A stretch of 64,000 bases of DNA, from contig NC_088304.1 of NCBI RefSeq assembly GCF_032854445.1, forward strand, positions 10,675,704-10,739,703, read 5' to 3'. Below, piece after piece: positions 13,801-25,800 of the stretch (positions are counted from its first letter, which is position 1; each line of letters starts with the position of its first letter). This DNA is from Liolophura sinensis. Taxonomy: Eukaryota; Mollusca; Polyplacophora; Chitonida; Chitonidae. The position numbers and the translations under genes are program-made. Under the pieces are notes generated by a model, which saw only the letters and a program-made list of their open reading frames with translations, searched no databases and was not told where the DNA came from.

Positions 13801-16800
13801 ATTCTACACATCTTACCAGTTTTCTTCAGTTATATCTGAAAAGGGGAAAAGATGGGTAAGAACTACGTAATGTAAGTTACCAGCAATAGTCAGGCATACA
13901 ATCCCTGGTTATCTATTAAATAGATAAGACAGCACACAGTTTCAATCTGCAAAAATAAGTCCTTTATCCACCCCAACCCACCCAACCTTCACCAGTTGTA
14001 TACATGTATTTTGGTTATTAAGTGAATCGAATGCAACAGCAAAACAATGTCAGTAGTTACATAAATCTAACAAAATGTAATTTGATTAATAATAAACTTT
14101 AAAAGAATCCAGAAAACAAAACCATAATGAGCAACAGAAGTATAATAATCTCTCATAATGTTCCTTTCATATTTCTTAATTTATGATTAAGTTCTATTGA
14201 AAATTACAATTTAGCTGAATGGTAAGAAATGCTGAATCATGCATTTATCGTACCATGATTTTCTATTTAGAGGTTTTGACTTTCTTGATCTATAAATAAA
14301 ATAACTTTCATTGAGAATCGCATTTTAGCTGAATGTAGAGAAATGACAAATCATACATTTATTCAACAAACAGTTTCCATTTAGAAATTCCTTGATGGAT
14401 AAATAAAACATACTTGCCGTTTTCTCTGTTTCCAGCCTTCAGAACTTTGACATCATCCATGTTGATAGAGAATCAGCATAACAATAGGGTAGTTGTGAAG
14501 CCTCGCTCGCTAAAAACTATAAGCTTTAATAAGCCCTACAGTCAACCACGCAGACGTGCATGTACATGCAACGAGAATTTTTTTGTGCCAGTGTAAAAAA
14601 AAAAAATAGGAAATAGGAATTTCTTCCAAATAATAGGAGATTTATAGGATCCTATAAAAAATAGGAAAATATAGGAAATACAGGAGCACTGGGACCCCTG
14701 AGTAAAAGAATGATAGAGACGATTGAAAATCTGAATGTTTGTGAACTTAAAAAGTTTCTGAAGGAAAGATGTGTCATTAGTGCCTCTGGAAAAGGGGTGA
14801 GACAGGTGATCAGTAAATTAATATGAACAAAGCTTCCTTTACAATTTTCAGCATTCACGTGACAGAGTAAGACTATTTTTACCTTTGATGTCAAAACGGT
14901 TCCAACTTGAAAATTCGCTACTTAAATTATAGATTTATGGGCTGGATAAATCAGTTTACAATGCAGTCAGTGGGGTACATATATAACTTGGAAATGGTAG
15001 TAAGGCTACCTCACAGCGTGCCTGTAGGAGGCACGTGAATGCAAAACTTCATATTCATACATCACATACTGAAGTTGTGAATTTGGTTATTTATGGTAAG
15101 TAATATGCACGCAGAGCATCAGCGAATGAACATTGTGCCCTCTTGTGTCATTGTGCTTTTAATTTACAGCATGTAATAGGCACACACCAAATTAACAATG
15201 GAATACCCCCCTCATGCTATTGTGCAAACTCTGAGCTCAATACATTCAGTGCTTTCTGAGATATCACCGCTAACATTTTGTTTAACACTCAGTGTAATAC
15301 ACAATACAGTAAGTCAGGAACTTGGTAATTTACAGCATGTAATATGCACACACCAAATTAACAATGGAATATGGCCCTCATGCTATTGTGCAAACTCTGA
15401 GCTCAATACATTCAGTGCTTTCTGAGATACCACCGCTAACATTTTGTTTAACAATGATTCTAATACACAATACACTGACAGGATTTCAGTACTTGCCGTA
15501 CTCAATATGTACACACCGAATCAAAAACAGAATATCTCCACCCGCCCACCCCACCCCCCCATCCCAGTGCTACTCTGCTCTACATGTGTGCACACCATGA
15601 TCTCATGCAGTACTTTCTGAGAAACCTGAACACTTTGTTTAACATTAATTCTTGTACACAATATTCAGGAATTCAGTACTTTGCAATACTTAATATGCAC
15701 ACATCCAATCGACGATGAAACATCCCCCTCGAGCTACTGTGCTCTGCATGTGAGCAAGCCATGAACTAAATATCTGCAGTACTTTTTAAGATACTACCCT
15801 TAAGAGTCTGTTTAATACTGCTTTCTCTATTATTGGCTGCCAACGCTAACTCTCAAGGTACAACATAAGCTATGCTTGTATTTTATACAGACGAGCTAAA
15901 AATATTTATTTATTTATTTGATTGGTGTTTTACGCCGTACTCAAGGATATTTCACTTATACGACGGCGGCCAGCATTATGGTGGGAGGAAACAGGGAAGA
16001 GCCCGGGGAAAACCCATGACCATCCGCAGGTTGCTGGCAAACCTTACCACGTACGGCCGCAGAGGAAGCCAGCATGAGCTGGACTTGAACTCACAACAAC
16101 CGCATTGGAGCTACAAATAGAACTTGAATCTAATTTGTGGAAAATGCAGACAATCTCACCATGTATGTACATAATCATAAAGCCGAGAAAAACTGGAAAA
16201 TCATAACATCAAGATCAGACACAATATAGGGTGGATTTTCAATTTTATTTAATTTCTAGATTTTTTATTGTCTGCTCGCTCATAAAACATGAAATGAAAT
16301 TTGGGTCGCTTTATTGGAACTGAGTTTTCTGAACCTGAAATTTCAATCATGTCAATGAACCTGGTCTTCTAGACTCAAGCGAACAGGTGTTTAATAATTA
16401 AGACTGTTAGGCCAGTTAATGAGTGAAAAAAAAAAAAAAAAACTTTTGCATTCTTAAGAATTATATAAGAGCATTACCTTGAGAACAAAGGTGTGTTCAT
16501 GGTCTTGCATCTCTAATGAGGTGGTTTCACGGGCCTCCTGGATGAGGAAACAGAATATACCTGATCGCGGTTTGACTGACTGAAAAACAGACAAAAACGA
16601 GAATGAAAACGATGTTGATCAAAATAAAAAAAAAAAAATAAAAAAGAAAGAGAAACACAATCAAGATCAGACAAAGATGAGATTCAAAAATGTAGTTGAT
16701 ATGACAGCTGACTGACAAACTGATAAAAAAAAAGAAAGTCAACATTAGGTAATGTATGGTTGAAAATGTTGTTGGCAGAATAGTCGAAACAGAAAACATG

Positions 16801-19800
16801 GAAGTATAATGAAGATTAATTATAAATACAAGACTGAAAATAGTCACAAATCAATTGACTGACAAAACAACTGACACATAAAATTTAATTAAGATTATAG
16901 AGTCAAGAATGAAAATCTGGTTGGACACAAATTGGCAAGTTTCACTGACAAGCATGACTGACTGAATTATTACATGATAAAATGAAAAAGGTGGCATGCA
17001 TATATATACAATGCACTACTAAATGAGTGATGACATGAAAAATTAGGCAAGATTTTCTCTGACATGAGAAAATCCTCATAGCTCGTGATTAGCATCCTAA
17101 TGCATTAAGAACATTTTCAGTGAACTTTTTGGGGAGAAAAACAAGGCTTTAAACTAGTTTACCTCAGGTCCCAATGGTCAGTCCAGAAATTACCAGTCGA
17201 GATATTGACAACAATAGCTATCAAAACAACAACCACCCTGGAGTATATTAAAAGAGCCTGTATAGGGGGCGCTATACTGTCAGTAAGTAAATTCCAGATT
17301 GATGCCATTTTCAAAATCTTTTCTTTACCACTGACACAAACTATAGGCATAAAATAGAGGGATAATTTTCAGGAAAAATATGGGAATAGAAAAAAAAAAA
17401 AAGATATTTTTTGGCAAGATATTTCCCACATAATCACAATCTTCGATGTAGAGTTACTTTTCAGGGATCTTTTAATTATTCCAAAGAATAACGTCTTTTG
17501 AATAATGTCTTACATCAACATACCCTGCGGGTGGCACACTGGGAACAAAGGCTTTCCATTCTCTATTTTTAATCAGACAATCCTTCGTGTGTTTCACATC
17601 ATAACCAGCCAATCACTGTGTTACACCTCTTCACATGCTAAGCAGACAACATACATGTAGTGATAAATTCAACTTTAAATTTGAACTGATCATAAAATAA
17701 CGTCTGGAATCCTGGTGTAAACACGTCCTGACAGAAATGGATGGATTCAGAAAAACAAAAAATAACACCTCATTAGTTAACTGTGTAAACAAATCATTAT
17801 GGCCTCCGGGCTTGGCTGGCACACCCAAAATAGTGCTAAGTATCAGTACATGAATAGGCCTTCATATGATTCTCCTGCCAACTGCGCCCCCATAGGGACA
17901 AAAATACAACCACACAAAGTTGAAATAAGAGTGAATCAATATATATAATAAATCATTAATTTATTTACTGTTTCCTGTGTCAAGGCGAAGCACAAACAAG
18001 TTCAGGTGTTTATTAGAGCTACTACACTAAAGAGTTGCGCTATGTGCTTACAAAATATGTATGTTCAAAACACACCTCTGCCCTCCCCCTCTTCTAGTTA
18101 TGTTCTTCAATACTACGCAAAAGCTAGAGATTATGTGATGTCCTTCACAACAGAGAAAATCTCCCTCCCCGCTCCTCCCCCCAAATGTTTTGGCATATTT
18201 ATATTAAACATGCATAATTTTGAAACCCTGTCAGCAATAATGTTTAGTCAGATTTGTATAATTTCCAGCTTTCCATACAGCCTGAATATTTCTGTAGATT
18301 TTACATGGTGTTACTTTGTGCAACCAGGGCTTCCTCATCACTGAATGAGTGTTAAACATGAGGTGGCCATTTTGTTTTTGCCCACCCTAAGATGATATCC
18401 AACTATATGAATAAAGAATGGCAAATATGGATAAACTCACTTACACGTACATTTATGTACAAACTCACCTACATGTACATTTATGTACAAACTCACCTAC
18501 ATGTACATTTATGTACAAACTCACTTACACGTACACTTATGTACAAACTCACCTACATGTACATTTATGTACAAACTCACTTACACGTACATTTATGTAC
18601 AAACTCACCTACATGTACATTTATGTACAAACTCACCTACATGTACATTTATGTACAAACTCACCTACATGTACATTTATGTAAAAACTCACCTACACGT
18701 ACATTTATGTACAAACTCACTTACACGTACACTTATGTACAAACTCACCTACATGTACATTTATGTACAAACTCACCTACATGTACATTTATGTACAAAC
18801 TCACCTACACGTACATTTATGTACAAACTCACCTACACGTACATTTATGTACAAACTCACTTACACGTACACTTATGTACAAACTCACCTACATGTACAT
18901 TTATGTACAAACTCACCTACACGTACACTTATGTACAAACTCACCTACATGTACATTTATGTACAAACTCACCTACATGTACACTTATGTACAAACTCAC
19001 CTACATGTACACTTATGTACAAACTCACCTACATGTACATTTATGTACAAACTCACCTACATGTACATTTATGTACACTGGGTAGTTCAGATTTGTACAT
19101 ATTGCAACACTTTATAAACCGAAGGAAAAATCAACAATTTGTAAAACTGGGAAAAATGTAAAACAATATTCTTCAAAGCTTTATCTGATTGTGCTAAATT
19201 TAACAATTAAATAATTAACTTAATATTTGAGATATCACTCACTTCTGAAAAAAGTGGTTACACTGATGCATGACATTTGCATGTAAAACTTCAGCTCAAT
19301 ACATAAAGTACTGACGTCATGAATTTGGGAATTTATGGTAATGAATAAATGCACACAGAGCATCCCCATTACCGTGCTCCCCTTGTGCGCAATACTTTAG
19401 CTCAATATATTTAAGCTACACCTTATGATGGCGATCTAAAAATCAGACACTACAAGTACATGTATTTAGAACAGTTATTGTATGGAAGCCTATAACCAAA
19501 CACAATAACGGAATTCAAGATTTATGCAAGTAAATTTGTGGTTTTTGAAATCTGAGGAGCTTCCACAAAATGAACGAAATGCACACAATATTTTATCAAA
19601 ATAAAACAACATATGAAGCACTTATTGCACAGAACCAGACAATCTGACAGACAGGTTAGTCCCAAATTGATATCCCTTGCTTTTGCTTAAGAATGGGATT
19701 AAAAAAAAAAAAATGTAACGCTTCTCTTTCTGTTGCTATGTCACATCTTACTTTGAATCATCAGTTCTAAAGTTGGAAGGAAATTTCCTGCGTAATATCC

Positions 19801-22800
19801 AAGAGAGTCACTTGAATAACGTCAAATAATACTGCTACAAGATTAATGAATGGTCCCATACTGTACATCACATCGTAACAGGAAATATTTGCCGACAACA
19901 GCGAGGGAGTTGTTTGCTTACATAATCTAGCATCTGTTGTTGAAACATTAGAGCAGCAGAAAAAATTCTTAAACTCACACTCTTGCTAAAAGCCATAAAT
20001 GCCACCCAAAAAAATCTGCATACGTGGAATTCCACCTGTATGTGTCATTAAAGTAGAGATATACATGTACATGTATATTATCTTAACATAATATAAAAAA
20101 CTAAAATATTCAGGTCCAGCTTAGCTAATGGCAATACACTGAAGCTCCTCTACAATGCTGATGATAATGATGATATATAAATGTAAACAACCTGCGGCAT
20201 AACATTCAACAACGGCATAAAATGTAAATAAAAACACATGCACCTGTTTACAGTACACATGTGCACTCTACACTTACAATGCGCTGTACATAGCCTTCAT
20301 ATGCATAGTTTGTTCATATCTGCACAAAGTCTTGAAGTCCAGGTCAGGAGTCATTTAATACAAGGACAGATAACCCAACCCTGATCCTTCCCATTCTTAA
20401 AATCAACATCCTGTATAGAATACCACTAACTAGGGTGTTTTAAAAGGGTGCTGCACCCTGCTCCTAAAATGTGCTCCCTGCTCCTAAAATGTGCTCCCTG
20501 TCCATTTTTTGTCTGGCATAATGTTTATTAGTTAATAGCTGGCAGAAGAAATTACCACCTTGCCCCATTTTTGAGATATGTATACCTTGCTCCTTTTGAT
20601 TTCTGGCCAGTGGCCTGATAAGTTACATGTCTGGAGATTGTGTAATAATGGGGATTGGGTCATCAGTGTTCAGGGAGAGCTAAAATAATATCGATAACCG
20701 AAGGAAATTGATTTAAACCAGTAGGAATGACGCAAACATGGCTGATAACAAATGGGATGAGGTAAACAGTGCTGATAACAAATGGGATGAGGTAAACAAT
20801 ATGTAAATAGCACTGACAAGGATGAGGTACATGTAAACAGCACTGAAAATCAATGAGGATGAAGTGAAAACTATTGATAACAATTGGGAATGAATTAAAC
20901 AGTACCGATAACCAATGGAGATGAAGTAAAGTGTTTAAAATTAACGGGGATGAGGTAGATCTAAACAGTTATAACCAATGAGGACAGGTTAAACAGTTTC
21001 GATGACCAATGAGGTAAACAGTATTGATAAGCAATGGGGATATGGTAAACAGTACTACAAACCAGTGAACATTAGGTAAACAGTACTGATAATAAAACAT
21101 AATACTGAATAGATTCAGTATTGCTAAATGTAACCCAGGGTATAAAGGTGAACAAATTTATCATAACTAGGGTGGGTGGAGGTGGGGGGGTGGGGGGGAT
21201 AGTCAACCACTTAAAATAAGGTTAGCAAAATAAATAACCAGAAATGGGAATTATATAAAAACTTCCTACAGTAAGGTAGTAGATGAAATGTACTCCTGAT
21301 CCAATCGATCAATCGCAAGCCCTCTTAATATAAATCCATGGAAATGACACGAATGTGATTGATCACCAATGGGACCAAGTCAATCAACAGTAAACAGTAC
21401 AAAGGACAAGTGTTAATGATTAGCTTCAAAGTGCTAATGACCTATAAATGGGGTATAACAAACACTTTAGCTATTCATGGGATTGTCAGTCTGATTGCAG
21501 AACATTCAGAATTTTAGTCCATCAGTTAATCTGTTTCCTGCTCAGAGCTTGACTGTCATGCTTTCAAAATTCTCCCCAATGTCATCTTCCACAGTCCCAC
21601 AGGTAGGCATGTGGGCTTAGGTAAAACATAAGGTTATACATGTAGCTGAAAAAATGTTGGGGTACACACAATGATTAAACCGGAATTTGAAATCATGGTG
21701 TCTCATTTCCAATTTCTTCTGTTTTCCCTAGTTCTTCCCAAATAACTTTGTCAGAACAGAGTGTCTCAATGACACCGTGACACCTCCTGGCTAAACCTAT
21801 GAAGCAACCTTCATGACATTGGAAAAATCTGTCAGAAATAGTCCAAATGTTTTATATTTTGAGCTCTTAAAAACGATTAACTTGACAAAAATGGAGATGT
21901 GAAATGTCCACATATTTGATTTCGTTTTATATTGTATGTCATCGTAAAACTCCATGAAGTGGATAAAATTCACTAATCACTAATGAATATTTACATGATG
22001 ATGATGATAGTCATCTGGGCTCAATTTGAGGTCAGCACTTTTATGTTGAGCCCTTCAAAAACGAGTGAATGATCAACCATCTTGACCCTTGTACACTGTC
22101 AGACAGACTATTAGGCCTGGCTGTGACAAAATGTAGTTTTAGTCTGAGATTCCCTCTGACATTAGGTTTGGAAAATATTTGTTCTGCCCAGGATGGAGCC
22201 AAACCAACGTCACCCAGAGTCAGGGTGTGCTCCATTCCAAAACCTGATACTGTTGCCGAGGCAGTTTGTCACAGAGTTTACAAAAAGACAAAAATTACTC
22301 ATCCTAAGTCTCTGTTTGCAGACACTTATGTTACTTAAAGGATTAGTGTCCAGACTGGTTATTTATTTATAATTAGCTACCCCTATATATATTGTTAAAC
22401 TGAGTGTAAAAAATATGGGGAAAAAACTACAGTAATCTGAGTCATACGGCATTAGAATCACTGGACAATGAAGTGGGCTTTATGCATTTTTTCCGCCAAC
22501 AATCGATAGTCTCCTCTGAATAACATCATACAAGTCCAACCTTTACAAGCTGTCAGAGATTCGCCGTTTAGTTTAGAGTTAAAAAGCCACACAAGTGATA
22601 ACAAGTATATCAAATTTCTCAACGAAATGGTTTGCTGTTCAGCGTACGGTTGTCAAAGAACCCTGGAGTTAGCTTTTTGACGTTTCCAAAAGATTTGGCC
22701 ACCAGGAAAGCATGGATTCATAACACAAGACAGAAGGATTTTATACCCACCAAACACAGCCCAATCTTTGCCAATAAGTGGGAATAAGAATTCCTGGCAG

Positions 22801-25800
22801 GTAGCTAAATGTTAACAGCAGGGATAAAAAAATTAGGCTTTAAATATATGCATATAAACTCTGGTGATTTGGTTTGGTGGGTGCCAAACAAAGCGGGAGT
22901 TCATTAGTTTGATCAATCTAGGGTATGCCGTTAAAGTGAAAGAAAAGATAAAATCACATGATGGCTTCCAATGAATATCGCTTTAATACACGTTATCCCA
23001 TTAGTTGTGTCTCTCCTGTGTACCAATGAGTGAGCTTCTAACAAATTGAGAACTGTGCACAACAACGCAGTGGCTGTTTGACAGCTACGGCAATGTTAGC
23101 CGATTTCTGACCGGCTACAGAAGATGACTAAAACCGAAAACAAGCCAAAACTAACTGTGTTGCTTAACTGCGTTAATCAAGAATTAATCGGGTTGAAATA
23201 CTGGTTGCTGATTAAAATTACTCATCAAACATGCGAAAACAAGTGACATCTCTTTGAATACTGCTCGGGGTAGATGCGAAAGCAATCTTACATAGTGATA
23301 ATCCATCCCCCATTGTTTTGATCCAGATTACAAAGATTAGCCTCCCTGCAGGAAATAAGAGGATTAAATCCACCCTTCATAATACCTGTTCGACATGCTT
23401 CAGTAATTCCAGTCATAATATAACTAGGAAAATTGAACAGTTGTAAGAATTTCGTAGCTGTATTGCTTCAACAACAAATTCCTGCCAACCCATTTTTCAA
23501 GTAAATCCACTCTGGGAATGGAATGATATCTACTGTGGAGCAGACAGACAGAAAGAATAGTAAACATTAAATCTGATATATATATATATATGCAAACACA
23601 CGGAATGTAGACCTACAGTGTGACACGGGATAAAGCCACAGCTTACCAGTTCAAGCTGCAGATACCTGGACTAAGATCGAATTGAATGTCTGAAAACTTG
23701 GAATCTGAAGTACCAGCAACAGGTTTTTAACTGGAGTGTTCTCTGACATTGGTTTGCCTTTGGGTCCATCCTTGGCCGAACAAAATGTTGCCTAATCTAC
23801 AGTCAGAGTCATCGCAGACTACAGTGGTTTGTTTTGGCATATGCAAGATTTCTTTATCGATTCCTTTCAGGCAAGTCAATGGAATAATCTTTAAAATGGA
23901 GCAAAACATTTATCAAACAAATTAATAAATACTAAAAGGACACATGGCAAAGCCAATTAATTGATGCAGAGCAATCAAACCTGACATTTTGTCTATTCCT
24001 CTCCGCTTGGTTATGCGTCAGGTTTAGAACCTGTTTTACAAAGTGCATGTAGTTTACAGTGAGACTGGTAAATGCTTGCAACTACCATGGCAACCATTGC
24101 TGAATACGTTACGTTTCCATCATGTCCTTAGTGCTCATATGCATACGACTCTATATCAGCTCTATATAAAAGCACCCTACAATCATGTAGATGTAAATAA
24201 GTGTAACAGCCTTAGGCTGAACAATTTGCTAGAAAATTCAACGAGACTTAATATGACCCAGCGGGTGTTGGCTATTGTCATCAAATAGTTTAAACAAATC
24301 AAGTCCATACAACAATTTTTTACAACTCGTTACCAATATGACCCATGAACAATGACTTGCAGTAAAACAGAAATGAGCACTTACAGGAGTACAAAAAAAA
24401 ACCTCTGATACACGTAATTATAGAACTAACTTACAAACCATCGTCACAAACGTCACCTGGGGTCAAAGGCTAGCAAACTTTGGTATTTACTCTGGGCCTC
24501 ATTTTTCATTTAAATCATGACACTTACTTTTATGCATGGAGGCAAACCACTAACTTTTGCCAAGTCAATGACGAACTTTCCCACATGTGTACAGATATGC
24601 ACAACATTATGCGAGAAGACAAGTGGTCTTCAATGGATGTAGACTGCACAAATAGCCACAACTGAAGTTTGGTTAGCTGCTTTTTAACATTGTCATGAAG
24701 GCCCCGCAAAGAAGGCATGGAAGAAGAGCAAGGGAATCTACACTGACTCACTATAGGAACAAGATCTTCCCACTTGCTAACCTTCACAGGCCACTTGTCA
24801 CCATGTTGTGACCTTTACAATTCACCTTCCATGTGATGGTTGATGAGTACCTTGTTCGCAAGTGTTGCTTTTGCAGTGTGTGACAGTGTTCATCTACATA
24901 TAGTCCGAGATTGTTCAAACTTAAGGTTTGGCAACATTTTGATCAGCCAAGGATGGCTCCAACCCAAGCGCCAGAGCATGCTTCATTTAAAAACCTGATG
25001 CAGTTATCTTCTCTTGTCAATGCTGTCAGTACAGAGGGTCACACTGAGCATGACAAAGGAATGTAGGGCCGATACAGCCTAGGAAATAACCAACTGCCGC
25101 TGTACTTGCGATAAATCGACAGACGAGAAGGTAAGGAATAGAATAGTCTGAAAACTTAAGGACGTGGAGACTTATCTGACGGGCAATTTTTGTCACAAAC
25201 GTCCGGAAAAGCAGATTAGTTCATGAGGTGGCATCACATTGTAACATGGCAGCACTGATTCTTCTGAGCTTTATGCAGGTAGCTGCAGCACACTTCATGC
25301 ATAGCCAACTGAAAATCGTCCCCACCCCCTTTAATTAGGTCTCCTTCAACTTCAGCACTGACTAAAATGCTCAAACCACAATGACAATAGCCTAGCTTGC
25401 CTCTCAGCATTCAGGTTAGAGCAAGGAGAACACTGGTTAGCATTGGCCATCTAGACAGACTCAGTCCACCATTTTAAAATTTACAGTGAGTGTCAGAAAT
25501 TTTCAAATATGTAGATGGACTATGGTTGGCCCTGGCCCCAAGTGGCTACTTCAACTCTTCTCTTTATACTGGTCTGGCAGGTATCGTAGTCACAGTGGCA
25601 ACCAATGGTAAGCCATACATCGATGCCCGCAGTTTTCGATTCGTCCTTTCTAAATAATGGCTGCAGTCCTAACCTGGTGTCAACTTTGGCTCTTACCTTT
25701 CAGCTCGCCCGCACATGCAACATCCCAGGTATATTCCATTTGGCAATGGCAAACCAGCTCGGTATTCACAACACGGCAAACCATCTTTTCAAATTTAACG

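Larger units (their letters stand above)
10488..14910. mobile_element. Inverted-repeat MITE split by the hAT insertion
   Basis: The two flanks, 10488-10603 and 14701-14910, align in order with an uninterrupted repeat at 55433-55798. Shared landmarks are 'acttttatc', 'tgacctgtc' and 'agaatgat', followed by 'ctgaaggaaaga'. The outer ends are inverted copies of each other (compare 'gtatcgtgacctg' with 'cacgtgacagagtaagac' read in reverse). The hAT element sits in the middle. Confidence 0.7.

Noticed and set aside
18392-19117. 241-residue open frame with a repeated [10 protein letters not shown]-type pattern
   Set aside because: It is the translation of a 28-bp satellite in one of three equally open frames, in an intron of a gene on the other strand.
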